Of a DNA stretch of 64,000 nt, positions 17,158-27,343 are shown in pieces. How positions within the stretch are numbered: the stretch's first letter is position 1; each line of letters starts with the position of its first letter. The position numbers were made by a program, and so were the translations under genes. The notes under the pieces were generated by a model. It had not been told where the DNA came from, made no database searches, and saw only the letters and a list, made by a program, of their open reading frames with translations. The DNA comes from Paramoeba atlantica. Its lineage: Eukaryota > Discosea. The DNA is taken from positions 41,506 to 105,505 of the forward strand of contig CDRNVI010000050.1 of NCBI GenBank assembly GCA_977017575.1, read 5' to 3'.

Positions 17158-19761
17158 ATGTCCAGCACAACCGAATGGACCCAAATGGCCCAACGCGCCC
17201 TCTCCACCGCTCTCGCCATGGCCAAACAAAAAGGCTGTGGTTTTCTCTCCCCGTTCCACCTCGCCTGTGCCCTTTTCGAGGACCCCCACGGGCTGGCCGC
17301 GCGGGTGGCGCAAAAACTGGGGGCCGACCCGACCCATTTAGAGAGGCTGTTTCGTGAAAAAGCCAACGCGCTTCCGGGACAATCCCCTCCCCCGGCCTCG
17401 GTCTCCCCGAACAGTGAACTCCAGCGCATTTTAAACACCGCGGAGCAGAAACGAATTTCTCTGCAGGACACGCTGCTGGCCGTGGATCACTTTTTACTCA
17501 GTCTCCACGAGAGCCGGGAGCTCGGGGAGGTTCTGACCCGACAGGGGCTTTCGAAAAAAGCGATCGAGGGGAAAGTCACGGAGCTGCGAAAGGGTAAAAA
17601 GGTGACCTCCGCGCATCAGGAAACCACCTATGAGGCGCTGGAGAAATACAGCCAGGACATTTGCCAACTCGCGGAGGAGGGGAAGATCGACCCGGTGGTG
17701 GGGCGGGATGAGGAGATCCGTCGCACCATTCGGGTGTTAAGCCGACGGACGAAAAATAACCCCGTGCTGATTGGGGAGCCCGGGGTGGGGAAGACGGCGA
17801 TCGTGGAGGGGATAGCCCAGCGGATTGTGCGAGGGGACATTCCGGAAAGTTTAAAAGGGAGAATTTTTTCTCTTGATATGGGAGCGCTGATTGCGGGGGC
17901 CAGTCACCGTGGGGAGTTTGAGGAAAGATTGAAAGCGGTGCTGAATGAGGTGAAGGAGAATCCGAATGAGATTATTTTGTTTATTGATGAGATTCATCTG
18001 GTGCTGGGTGCGGGAAAAGCGGAAGGGGCCATGGATGCGGCGAATTTGTTAAAGCCCATGCTCGCACGAGGGGAGTTGCGAACCATTGGGGCCACGACCC
18101 TTCAAGAGTACCGAAAGCATGTGGAAAAAGACGCCGCTTTTGAGCGCCGGTTTCAGCCTGTCTACGTTAACGAGCCCAATGTCCCGGACTGTATTTCTAT
18201 TCTTCGAGGACTCCAGGAGCGGTATGAAACCCATCATGGGGTACAGATCACGGATAACGCGATTGTGCTCGCCGCTCAGCTCTCGGATCGGTACATCACC
18301 AATCGATTTCTCCCGGACAAGGCGATTGATTTAATCGATGAGGCTTGTGCCAACGTTCGCGTACAGCTGGACTCACGACCGGAGAACATCGACACCTTAG
18401 AGCGCCGTCAACGACAACTGGAGATTGAAACCAAAGCCCTGGAACGGGATTCGGAAAATCCCAAAAACAAAGAACGTCTGCAAGCAATCCAGGCCGAGAT
18501 TCAACGCATCCGAGACGAACTCGGGCCTCTCCTGGCCCGTTACGAAGCCGAGCGCAGTCTGGTGCATCAACTCACCGATCTACAAACCCGTTTAGAGGAA
18601 AAACGGGTAAAACTCGAACGTGCGGAGCGCTCCCACGACATGGAAGCTGCCGCGGATCTTCGCTACAACGCCATCCCGCAAATCCAAGACATGATTCGTT
18701 CCACAAAAGAAAAAATGGAACGTGAAAAAAAAACCCACATGTTACAAAACTGTGTCACAGAAAACGACATTGCGCTGATCGTGGCGCGGTGGACCGGAAT
18801 CCCCGTGAGTAAACTCAACCAAACCGAGCAGCAGCGGCTGCTTCACCTCCCCGCGGTCCTCCACCGGCGTATCCAGGGCCAGGAGGAGGCCGTGGCTGCG
18901 GTCTCCGAGGCGATTCTGCGCTCCCGTGCGGGACTCTCCCACCGGTCCCGCCCCACGGGATGTTTTCTCTTCATCGGGCCCACGGGGGTGGGAAAGACAG
19001 AGCTCGCGAAAGCGCTCGCCTCTGAGCTCTTCGACAGTGAAAAGAATATGGTCCGAATCGACATGAGTGAGTACATGGAGCCCCACAGCGTGGCACGGCT
19101 TGTCGGGGCGCCCCCGGGGTATGTCGGGCATGAGGAAGGGGGCCAACTCACGGAGCCCGTGCGACGACGACCGCACTCCGTGGTGCTGTTCGATGAGGTG
19201 GAGAAGGCCCACCCGAACGTGCTGAATGTGCTGCTGCAAACCCTCGATGATGGACGACTCACGGATAGCCAAGGCCGAACGGTGGATTTTACCAACACCG
19301 TGATGATCTTGACCTCCAATTTGGGGGCTGAGTTTTTGCAACACGCCCCGGAGAGTCCAGGGATTCATGAGGTGGCGAAGGGTAAAGTTTTGCAAGCGGT
19401 TCGACAGTTTTTTCGTCCCGAGTTTCTTAACCGACTGGATGATATTGTTATGTTTAAAAGACTCGGGTTTGCGGAACTTCATGGGATTGTGGAGGCGTTG
19501 GTGAAAACGTTAAATCAGCAGCTCGCGGAGAAACGCGTGACGGTGGTGCTGGAGCCCGCGGCTAAGACGTTTATTCTGGAACAAGCCTATGACCCGGAAT
19601 TTGGAGCACGACCGTTAAAACGGTGGATGGATAAAAATGTGGTCACCCAGCTGAGTCGGATGATCATAAGTAATGAGCTCGTGGAGGACAGTGTCGTGGA
19701 GGTCGGGTTGGATAGCAGCGGGAGCAGGCTGCGTTTTGTGGTGAAAGGGGGGAAGGTGTAA
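17158..19761 (+). CDS. ClpB/Hsp104-family protein disaggregase
   Basis: An 867-aa AAA+ chaperone that pulls proteins out of aggregates with Hsp70. Its length is that of bacterial-type ClpB and Hsp101. Order of domains: the Clp N domain at about 1-150 (TEWTQMAQRALSTALAMAKQ..), then NBD1 with Walker A GEPGVGKTAI near residue 207, Walker B ILFIDEIH near 273 and sensor ATTLQEYRKH. A middle coiled-coil domain follows at about 405-525 (DTLERRQRQLEIETKALERD...), then NBD2 with Walker A GPTGVGKTELAK near 608, Walker B VVLFDEVEKAH near 676 and C-terminal GARPLKRWMDKNV. All catalytic motifs are intact. The start is placed at the first ATG after the CTTT repeat because the N domain begins right there. 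No targeting peptide is evident, so it is probably cytosolic. It is GC-richer than its surroundings. Confidence 0.93.
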   Translation: MSSTTEWTQMAQRALSTALAMAKQKGCGFLSPFHLACALFEDPHGLAARVAQKLGADPTHLERLFREKANALPGQSPPPASVSPNSELQRILNTAEQKRISLQDTLLAVDHFLLSLHESRELGEVLTRQGLSKKAIEGKVTELRKGKKVTSAHQETTYEALEKYSQDICQLAEEGKIDPVVGRDEEIRRTIRVLSRRTKNNPVLIGEPGVGKTAIVEGIAQRIVRGDIPESLKGRIFSLDMGALIAGASHRGEFEERLKAVLNEVKENPNEIILFIDEIHLVLGAGKAEGAMDAANLLKPMLARGELRTIGATTLQEYRKHVEKDAAFERRFQPVYVNEPNVPDCISILRGLQERYETHHGVQITDNAIVLAAQLSDRYITNRFLPDKAIDLIDEACANVRVQLDSRPENIDTLERRQRQLEIETKALERDSENPKNKERLQAIQAEIQRIRDELGPLLARYEAERSLVHQLTDLQTRLEEKRVKLERAERSHDMEAAADLRYNAIPQIQDMIRSTKEKMEREKKTHMLQNCVTENDIALIVARWTGIPVSKLNQTEQQRLLHLPAVLHRRIQGQEEAVAAVSEAILRSRAGLSHRSRPTGCFLFIGPTGVGKTELAKALASELFDSEKNMVRIDMSEYMEPHSVARLVGAPPGYVGHEEGGQLTEPVRRRPHSVVLFDEVEKAHPNVLNVLLQTLDDGRLTDSQGRTVDFTNTVMILTSNLGAEFLQHAPESPGIHEVAKGKVLQAVRQFFRPEFLNRLDDIVMFKRLGFAELHGIVEALVKTLNQQLAEKRVTVVLEPAAKTFILEQAYDPEFGARPLKRWMDKNVVTQLSRMIISNELVEDSVVEVGLDSSGSRLRFVVKGGKV

Positions 19762-20220
19762 GGCGGAGAGCGGGGAGTGGAAGAATAGATATGAGTTTTT
19801 TTGCCTTCGAAGGGGTTTGTATATTTGTGGGGATCAGATAGCAAATAACGAAAGTAAAGCTTTTTCTCATGTGTTTTTTATCTTCAATTTGGGTCTGAAT
19901 TCTTCTTAGAATTTAGTGCCCGTGTTTAAGTTTAAGCATTTGGTTGGCAGCGTTGCTTTTTTTAAGTGACTTCTATTTTTTTGCTTCTTTTAGAAACACG
20001 TTAAATGTGAATAGTAACAATAACAAAAACGTATTTATAGAAAAAATACCTCTTTTCTTACCTCCTTCTTTTTCCTTCTTTCTCTCCTACCCTTTCCTTT
20101 CCTATATCCCCACCCTCTCCCCTATCTTCTTCACCTCTCTCTCTCTTTCTTTTTTATCTCCTAAAAACCCTCTTATACCCCAAAAACCCCTTATACCCTT
20201 ATCCAAGCCTTCTAAATACC
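19762..20220. other. Intergenic with pyrimidine-rich leader of EB1 gene
   Basis: From about 20048 to 20160 the + strand is almost only C and T (for example cttctttttccttctttctc). It then becomes A/C-rich up to the EB1 ATG. No gene is seen; this could be a 5' UTR or a polypyrimidine tract for trans-splicing. Confidence 0.5.
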
Positions 20221-21576
20221 ATGTCCGACCCCTTATCCTGCCCTCCCCCCTCTTCCTCTTCCCGCTCCGACTGCCTTTCCTGGCTCAACACCGTCCTGGG
20301 ACTCTCCTACACCTCCATCGAGCAATGCGGCTCCGGGGAGGCCTTTGTTTTTTTATTTTCTTATTTAAGCTCCACGCCATGTCCCCGGCACCGGGTCCGC
20401 TCCCCCGTGCGCTCCCCTTCGGAGGCGCTGCATAATTTTAAATTACTGCAAGAGCTGTTTGCGGCAGAGTGTACGACGAAGGAGTTGGAGGTACGCAAAT
20501 TAGCCGCGGGCAACTTTCAGCATAATTTAGAGTTGCTGCAGTGGATGAAGGGGCAGAGTGAGAGGGTAGGAGGGTGGGGGTGGGGGGGAGAGAAAAGGGG
20601 GGGAGAAGAAATCCAACAACAACAACAAATCCAACAAAAACGACAATATGGGGGGCTAGGGGGAATAAAGGAGCTCTCAAGTAGCTCTGGAGGTCGTTTA
20701 GGACGAACCTCTCCGCGGTTGACACGGTCGAGTGTGAATTCGTATCGTGCAGGGAGTGTGGGAAAAAGTAGTCGAGCCCCGAGTGTTGGGGGGACAAGCG
20801 CGGTGGTGGGGATGCAAAAGGAGAGAAGTAAAACCGGGGCGGTGTCCGGACAGCGGGGTTTGTTTTCGTCGTGTTCCTCTGCGCTTCGCACGCCTTTTTC
20901 GAAAATGGGTTCTTATGCGTTGGACGCGCACGGGGAGGGGAATTTTGATTTCGAGCCCAGCATTCGACCACCTCTGCCTTCTTCCTCGTTTGAGACCCCG
21001 CTGGGAAAAGCACTCGGGAGAGTGCGTAGTGCCTCGAGACAGCGTACGGTGCCTTCCGGGAGTTTATCTCAAATGAGCGCCGCCGTAAAGGATAAAAACC
21101 AAAAGGGTGTGCTTCCCCGATCATCGAGAACCCCAACGACATCGAATTTGTCGTATCCCACCCAACGCTCCTCGAGTGTTTCGACAAATCGAACGGGTTT
21201 CATGTCGCGATCGAATGGTTTGAGTAAAAATACGAATGCTGCTGTTTCTTCAAGGGTATCGAGTGTTCGAGAAACTGGAGTACGAGCGAATTTGAGGACA
21301 CAACCACGAACCCCCACGCAAGGCACTTTTTCATCGTCTGTGAGTTCCAATCGTTTTACGAGAGGACCAAGTTTTTCAGGGAATAGCCTAAGTTCTCGAG
21401 GAATGGGAAGAAACGAGGAGGCGTTGCTGCGGTATAAAAAAGAGGCGGAGATGTATCAAAGAAAACTACACGATTTGGTGACCTATTTCAAGGACGAGAC
21501 GTTGTTAGCGCTGCATGATAAAGAGCAGGTTGTGGAACACGCGCGAGAGCTGTTGTCGAGCGCTCCAAATGAGTGA
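20221..21576 (+). CDS. EB1-like microtubule end-binding protein
   Basis: A 451-aa protein. Residues 14-115 fit the calponin-homology domain of EB1/Bim1: CLSWLNTVLGLSYTSIEQCG, sGeAFVFLFsyL, HNFKLLQELFAAE, VRKLAAGNFQHNLELLQWMK. In EB1 this domain recognises growing microtubule plus ends. A long basic, Ser/Arg-rich and presumably unstructured linker (about 130-400) follows. It is longer than in animal EB1 and typical of microtubule-binding linkers. The end (about 405-450, EALLRYKKEAEMYQRKLHDL..) is helical and may serve as the dimerisation coiled coil, though the EB1 signature is weak. Its role in plus-end tracking is inferred from the N domain only. Confidence 0.75.
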   Translation: MSDPLSCPPPSSSSRSDCLSWLNTVLGLSYTSIEQCGSGEAFVFLFSYLSSTPCPRHRVRSPVRSPSEALHNFKLLQELFAAECTTKELEVRKLAAGNFQHNLELLQWMKGQSERVGGWGWGGEKRGGEEIQQQQQIQQKRQYGGLGGIKELSSSSGGRLGRTSPRLTRSSVNSYRAGSVGKSSRAPSVGGTSAVVGMQKERSKTGAVSGQRGLFSSCSSALRTPFSKMGSYALDAHGEGNFDFEPSIRPPLPSSSFETPLGKALGRVRSASRQRTVPSGSLSQMSAAVKDKNQKGVLPRSSRTPTTSNLSYPTQRSSSVSTNRTGFMSRSNGLSKNTNAAVSSRVSSVRETGVRANLRTQPRTPTQGTFSSSVSSNRFTRGPSFSGNSLSSRGMGRNEEALLRYKKEAEMYQRKLHDLVTYFKDETLLALHDKEQVVEHARELLSSAPNE

Positions 21577-21964
21577 AAGAGGGGAAAATGTGGTTTATAG
21601 ATATTTTTTTTGAAATCATAAGAAACGAAGGGTGTAGAATATGAAAAAGGGGGAGATATGGTGTTTTATGCTTTTAATGTTATTGGAAATCGAGTGCAAA
21701 GCTTGTTCATGTTACAATTTACAGTACAGGAACATTCTAATATGAAGCGCTGTGATCGCTTACATACTGTAGATAGAAGCTTACAAACTACAGCAACACG
21801 CTTTCCTAAATTTTACAAGCATTGCAGACTTTGAGTTTGTAGTTTTGATGGAGAACGTTGTGGTTCACAACGTTTCAAAACGAACCAATCGATCTCCACC
21901 ATCACAGAAACCAATAGAAAACTCTTTTCTATCCCTTTTCTTCCCCCTCTCACCCCTTACCCCC
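21577..21964. other. Intergenic before mevalonate kinase
   Basis: An in-frame ATG at 21845 exists, but the last 60 bases before 21965 are pyrimidine-rich like the other 5' leaders, so this is treated as untranslated. Nothing else is seen. Confidence 0.4.
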
Positions 21965-24202
21965 ATGTCACCTCCCCCCTGTATTTTCTTCCCCCACAAA
22001 ACCCACACCACGGAACTCCACAAAGGGTACGGTAAAGTGATTCTCTTTGGGGAACACTTTGTGGTCTACGGCGAGCCCGCACTCGTCGCGGCGGTCTCGG
22101 AGTACACCGCGTGTTCGATTCAAGTGCTGCAATGTCCTGATGCTTCGCTTTTTAGCCAATTTGCTCATAGCAGCGCTCCGTTTTTAAACAACAACTTCGA
22201 AAACACTTCTCCTTCTTTAAACAACAACAGCGATTCATACTTATCCACACTTCCTATAATCCGAATGGAAGTCACGGATCGTCGTCCCGCAGTCCCGGGA
22301 TACAAACACGAGAAACGATTTGAACAACGCAAAGCGCATCGTCTTGTTTTGGAGCATCTCTTTCAAATTTCGCTTTTAGACGTGAATGAAGTTGAAAATA
22401 GAAGTGAAACCAGTGAGGCACCAAAAGACAAGAACAAACGGTTTACCGCATTATTTGACTGGAGTACGGACGAAGGTGGTGAGAGTGAAACGAGCGTAAC
22501 GCCTGTTTCTGTGAGCGGGGATGGTAAACCGAGAAAACCAAACGGTTTGTCGTCGAATGCAGAAAACTTAAAAGTGGCTTCCAACGAATCGGATCGCACT
22601 TCTGCATCGTCAAATACGATTCCAGGAAGCAGAGAGTCGTCTTCTGCATCTTCTTCTGTGCCTTATTCCTCTGTGCCTTCATCTGTGTCTTCTACATCGT
22701 CAAATAACCTTCCAAAAAACACAAAATGGTCTCCTACAAAAGACCCTATCTCCATTTCAGCGTCTTCTCCTCCTCCTTCTTCTTCTCTATCCTCCAAATC
22801 CTCTCTATCCTCCAAATCCTCTCTATCCCCTCAATCCTCTCTATCCTCCAAATCCTCTCTATCCCCTCAATCCTCTCTATCCTCCAAATCCTCTCTATCC
22901 TCCAAATCCTCTCTATCCTCCAAATCCTCTCTATCCCCTCAATCCTCTCTATCCCCTAACTCTTCTCTATCCTCTCAATCTCCTTCCCTCTCTCTCTCCC
23001 TCACCCTCCACGGCCCCCTCACCGCGGTCTCCGGCGTCGGGGCCAGCGCCGCGGACGTCGTCGCCCTCTCCCGCGCCCTCAGCAGTCTCTACGGGCTCGG
23101 CCTCAGCGAGCGCGCGATCAACCGCAGCGGGTACGCCGGGGAGCGCGGGTACCACGGCAACCCCTCGGGCGTGGACAACACGGCCGCGACCTACGGGGGG
23201 GTGCTGCTGTACCGGAGAGGGGGGAGGGGGGGTAGAGGGGATAGAGGAGAAGGAGGTGGAAAGGAAAAGGAAGAAGATGGTGGAAAGAAAGAAGAAGAAG
23301 ATAGAAAGGAAAAAGAAGAAGAAAATAGAAAAGAAGGAGAAGAAGAAGAAGAAGATAGAAAGGAAAAAGAAGAAGATAGAAAAGAAGAAGGCGAAAGTAG
23401 AACAGAAAAAGAAGAAATGGGAAGAGAAGAAGAAACGAAAAGAGTAGAAGAAGACAGAAAGGAAAAAGAAAAAGATAGAAAAGAAAAAAAAACGAGAAAA
23501 GAAGAAGAAACGGGCAACGAAAAAAAGAGCGAAAAAGAGGAAACGAGAAAAGAAGAAAAGGCTAGAAAAGAAGGTGAAAAAGCTATCAAGGAGGAAAGAA
23601 AGGAGGTAGAAATGAAGGAGTATTGGGAAATGGTGAGCAGAATAGAATCCGCCGGGGATACGATCCAAGGCGAGGGATGTTGCTTTACGATACTTCGAGG
23701 AGCACGGAAAAATCGAGGGGAAGCCACACCGAACGATGAGAATACCCAAAAACGAGTTCTTTCTTTGCTAGTTCTCTCGACAGGAATTACCTCGAGTACC
23801 GCACAGGTGGTGGAGGCGGTACGAAGTCGTGCATTAGCTCATCCGTGTTGGTTTTATCAAATTTTGTGCCGTTATCGTGTGGATGTTCTTCTTCCCGTTT
23901 TACATTCGCTGAGTTCCTCTACGATCTCACTCGAAGCTCTGGGAAACGCCATGACAAATAATCACGTATTGCTACAAGACATCGGGGTCTCCTGTGAGGC
24001 CCTGGAATGGATTGTACAAAACGCGACATCCAGAAACGGAGTGCTCGGTGCAAAGCTCTCGGGTACGGGATGTGGTGGTATTGCTGTGGTGTTGTGCTCG
24101 GGGAAAGAACAGCAGAAAAACGTTTCGCGGTTTTTTCGGGAGGCTTGTGATGCATCTGGGGCACATAAAGTGCTTATGTGGGACTATAGCGTAGAGAGCT
24201 AA
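21965..24202 (+). CDS. Mevalonate kinase with two large low-complexity insertions
   Basis: A 745-aa GHMP kinase. Mevalonate kinase phosphorylates mevalonate with ATP in the isoprenoid pathway and normally has about 400 residues. Motif 1 is GKVILFGEHFVVYGEPALVA near residue 22. The ATP loop SGVGASAADVVALSRAL is near 354. The GNPSGVDNTAATYGG tract with the catalytic Asp is near 398, and motif 3 KLSGTGCGGIAVVL is near 695. The extra length comes from a Ser/Lys/Pro-rich insertion before motif 2 (about 190-345, including 18-bp repeats coding SSKSSLS) and a Glu/Lys/Arg-rich insertion after the Asp tract (about 415-555). Both keep the reading frame. The core motifs are complete, so the enzyme may be active with loops looped out; an intron was considered but no splice sites stand out. 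The start at 21965 is preferred over 21845. Confidence 0.8.
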   Translation: MSPPPCIFFPHKTHTTELHKGYGKVILFGEHFVVYGEPALVAAVSEYTACSIQVLQCPDASLFSQFAHSSAPFLNNNFENTSPSLNNNSDSYLSTLPIIRMEVTDRRPAVPGYKHEKRFEQRKAHRLVLEHLFQISLLDVNEVENRSETSEAPKDKNKRFTALFDWSTDEGGESETSVTPVSVSGDGKPRKPNGLSSNAENLKVASNESDRTSASSNTIPGSRESSSASSSVPYSSVPSSVSSTSSNNLPKNTKWSPTKDPISISASSPPPSSSLSSKSSLSSKSSLSPQSSLSSKSSLSPQSSLSSKSSLSSKSSLSSKSSLSPQSSLSPNSSLSSQSPSLSLSLTLHGPLTAVSGVGASAADVVALSRALSSLYGLGLSERAINRSGYAGERGYHGNPSGVDNTAATYGGVLLYRRGGRGGRGDRGEGGGKEKEEDGGKKEEEDRKEKEEENRKEGEEEEEDRKEKEEDRKEEGESRTEKEEMGREEETKRVEEDRKEKEKDRKEKKTRKEEETGNEKKSEKEETRKEEKARKEGEKAIKEERKEVEMKEYWEMVSRIESAGDTIQGEGCCFTILRGARKNRGEATPNDENTQKRVLSLLVLSTGITSSTAQVVEAVRSRALAHPCWFYQILCRYRVDVLLPVLHSLSSSTISLEALGNAMTNNHVLLQDIGVSCEALEWIVQNATSRNGVLGAKLSGTGCGGIAVVLCSGKEQQKNVSRFFREACDASGAHKVLMWDYSVES
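22785..22985 (+). repeat. 18-bp coding repeat in mevalonate kinase
   Basis: About ten units of tcctctctatcctccaaa and the variant ending cccctcaa, in frame. They encode alternating S-S-L-S-S-K and S-S-L-S-P-Q. Confidence 0.85.
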
Positions 24203-24654
24203 CTTAGTCACATGGTCTCAATGTGCGCTTGTTTATCCTTTTTTAGGACTTTCAACATTTCTGTTTCAACGCTTGGCAATCCAACATACAGTCGTGGTTC
24301 CCCCCAAGGCCACAGCTGCGCGCTTCGCGTTGAAAACTACCTCCGCGTTTACAGGGAGTGGTAACCCCCACATGTGTGTGAGGGGGGGGCGGGGGGGAAT
24401 TATCGCCGCGGCCTACTCTACCACCACCTACTCTACCCGCACCCTTATCTGTCATAGAAACTCGCACCCTGATCTGTCATAAATGCTCCCGTATCTGTCA
24501 CAATGCACCCTTATCTGTCATAATGCACATGTTGTGGGGTATGGAGGCCTCTCGCAACTCCGGGGCCTCACCGGGAGCACAATCGAGGTTACCCATTTTT
24601 TATGTTAACTGTGTAGCAAAAATGTAATTTTTTGCAAGGGGTTGAAAATAAGCT
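24203..24654. other. Repeat-bearing intergenic region
   Basis: It holds half a CGG hairpin arm (24313-24351). A cluster follows of four or five spaced motifs CCCTTATCTGTCAT (24440-24530), a relative of the CACCTTTATCTGGCAT clusters further on. Then comes a 55-bp block, gttgtggggtatggaggcct.., also present at 28383 and 31050. No gene. Confidence 0.6.
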
Positions 24655-25330
24655 TTTCTTTTTTAGGCTCTTCGTTAAACGCGGTGGTTGTTTTCAACTT
24701 AGAAGTCCCTCATGCTACGCGCTCCGCGTTGAAAACTACCACCGCGTTTAACGAAGAGCCTAAAAAAGAAAATTTGGCCTGGAAAGCTAAAGAAAACACA
24801 AGGATTATGGCCAAAATTAGCCGATTTTCAGGTAAAAATGGGGTGATTTTTGCGTATTCTTGCTCTCAGAGCACTAAATCTTGTATTTGCGTGTGAAAAA
24901 TCACTCGTAGGCGTGAATGAAAGCCTACTAAACGTATTGGGCAGAGAATGCGACTCCAACCACACCATTCTTTTGACATCAAAAGACCCCATTAGGTCCG
25001 AAAATTATTTTTTCGCACTTTTTGGTCAAAAACGGGCTATTGTGGGAGGCGTGCCACGGCTCCACGAAGTGATATCTTGCGAAAACAACTGCGCAGAAAG
25101 CTAGTATAGGTCCCAAACTGTCAAAATACAATAGGGCAAAAAGGTTGAAAAAATATTTTTTTTACCGTTTTTTTCGCCAAGTTGAATTTTTTTTCCGAAA
25201 AAATCCGAACTTGGCGGACCCGTTCTTTCAACATCCGAACTTGGCGAACGCGGGGGGTCACCCCCGGGTAGGGGGGTGGAAAATGCGCGCCAAGATCCCG
25301 GCCACCGCTGCTGCGGGTTTTTTTCTAAAA
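24655..25330 (-). repeat. CGG element, diverged copy in reverse orientation
   Basis: It starts with the hairpin (24655-24769) and runs through the 'cctactaaacgtattgggca' and 'cgaacttggcggacccg' blocks. It is more diverged than the copies at 26-32 kb, and the left end is lost at its junction with repeat F3. Confidence 0.65.
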
Positions 25331-25690
25331 ACCAAACTCCTAAAACACGTTTTAGGAGTCGATTTTGGAAAAATAAAATTTTTACTTTTTTCCGGGTCCA
25401 AAAAAAATTTTTTTGGTCATCCCAAAAAATTCGGAATTTTTGACCTTGTCGGACCCCTCCAGCGCGTACCAGGGGGGGGGGGGGTACACACAGGCGGTGG
25501 GGGTGGAACGTCATCGCCGCGGCCTACTCTACCACTTCCCTGCGCTCGATTTCGAAAATCAAGATTTTCAAAAAGCGACTTGTGCCACCCCCCGATGGAC
25601 CCCCATTTTTTTCAATTTTTTTTAAAATTTTGGACCACCGGAGCCCCCTTTTATAAATATACCGGAGCCCCCTTTTTATATATAAAATAT
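25331..25690 (+). repeat. Dispersed repeat F3
   Basis: A block beginning cgttttaggagtcgattttg, with gaccttgtcggacccctcc, a G-tract and cgccgcggcctactctacca. Related copies are at 28740-28865, 31407-31532 (both inverted), 52099-52285 (inverted) and 55974-56239. No coding content was accepted. Confidence 0.6.
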
Positions 25691-26225
25691 ATATAAACCG
25701 GGAGATATCGTTCCAGTTTTGTGGTAGTTTGCCAAAGGTGCCTTTAGTATCTCCCTCGTCCACTTTAGCCTGGGTTACAGAGCCATCGAAAGATGCTCCC
25801 TAGGACCTCTTACAGCTTCCCACGCGAGGAAGTCGTCGTCGCCGCGGCAAAAGGACAGAAGGCTACGCCTTCTGCCTTTTTGCCTTGCGCCTCCTCCTTC
25901 CTCTGATTTCAGAAATTGCTATGATCACCCTGGTGGGGAGGGGGGGCAGGGGGTACCCATCGGAATTGTTGAAAAACTAGTGATCTTGTCACTCAATTCG
26001 ATTCATACGTCTTTGTAAACTTTTTTTTAGAAAACTCACCTGAAACGATATCGGGCGCGATATCGGGCATGAAATCGGGCCACAAATCGTGGCCTCAATA
26101 TTGTCCCTTAAATACCCGTCCCGTAATAACACCACGCACTGTAATATAATAGAAGAAAAAATTGAAAGGGGGGCCCCGGTGGTCCAAAATTGAAAAAAAT
26201 GGGGAGTCCAGGGGGGGGGGCATAT
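25691..26225. other. Repeat F6 copy and unassigned sequence
   Basis: 25693-25785 is an inverted copy of F6. Next to it is a perfect 8-bp-stem hairpin CAGAAGGCTACGCCTTCTG (25856-25874). 26120-26225 resembles the CGG left segment (taatataatagaagaaaaaa..tccaggggg). No gene. Confidence 0.5.
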
Positions 26226-26440
26226 TATATTGCATGAATTCACCTTTATCTGGCATGAATTCACTTTTATCTGGCATAATGCACCTTTATCTGGCATAAT
26301 GCACCTTTATATTGCATAAGGCACCTTAATATTGCATAATTCACCTTGATATTGCATATTCAGCGGCACCTTCATTTTGCATATTAAGCTGCACCTTTAT
26401 ATTGTATAATCACCTTTATATTGCATAGTGTACCTTTATA
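26226..26440. repeat. Cluster of spaced CACCTTTAT(A/C)T(T/G)GCAT motifs
   Basis: About ten degenerate copies of a roughly 20-bp unit (cacctttatctggcataatg), some reading 'tatattgcat'. Inverted clusters of the same motif occur at 28606-28735 and 31273-31402, so the motif brackets the repeat block. Confidence 0.7.
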
Positions 26441-26442
26441 AT

Positions 26443-27342
26443 TCTTTTTTAAGCTCTTCGTTAAACGCGGTGGTTGCTTTCAACTTAGAAGTCACTCATG
26501 CTGCGCGCTTCGCGTTGAAAACTACCGCCGCGTTTAACGAAGAGCCTAAAAAAGAAAATTTAGCCTGGAAAACGGAAAGATTATAGCCAAAGATAGCCGA
26601 ATTTCGGGTACAAATGGGTTCATTTTCTCGTAGTTTTGCTGTCAGAGCACTCAATCCGACATTTGCGCGTGGGAAATCACTCGCAGGCATGAATGAAAGC
26701 CTACCGAACGTATTGGGTAGAGAATGCGACTCCAACCATACCATTCTTTCGACACAAAAATGCCCCTTTAGGTCCGAAAAATACTTTTTCACCTTTTTTA
26801 GTCAAAAATGGGTCATTTTGGGGGGCGCACCACAGTTAGAAGAAGTGATACCTTGCGAAAACAACTGCGTAGAAAGTTAGTGTAGGTCCCAAACTATCAA
26901 AGTACAATAGGGGAAACGATTTTGGAAAAATATTTTTTTTGTCATTTTTTTCGCCAAGTTGAAATTTTTTTCAAAACTTTTTTTTCCGAAAAAATCCGAA
27001 CTTGGCGGACCCGTCCTGCGGATACGCGGGGGGGTCACCCCCGGGTAGGGGGGTGGAAAATGCGCGCCAAGACCCCGGCTACCCTTTCTGCGGTTTTTTT
27101 TCGAAAACTAATTTTTTCGAAAAAATTTGCTCGACCATGCCCCCCCCCTGGACCCCCCCCTGGACCACCCCCATGGACCCCCCATTTTTTTCAAATCATT
27201 TTTTTCAGTTTTGGACCACCGGAGCCCCCTTTTATATTTTTTTCTTCTATTATATTACTGTGTTCCCCTTTATATTTTCACTGTTTTTGTTCACTTTTTT
27301 TTCAATAATCGAGTGTAGAGCGGTAGTTTTACAACCACCGCA
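26443..27342 (-). repeat. CGG element, complete copy
   Basis: Hairpin at 26443-26555, the conserved 98-aa frame at 26496-26792 on the - strand, and the left end ACAACCACCGCAAT at 27330-27343. Confidence 0.75.
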
Positions 27343-27343
27343 A

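Noticed and set aside
20438-21187. 249-codon frame on the - strand
   Set aside because: It is the shadow of the EB1 gene, produced by that gene's codon bias.
23191-23749. Ser/Phe-rich frames on the - strand
   Set aside because: Reverse complement of the Glu/Lys-rich insert of mevalonate kinase.
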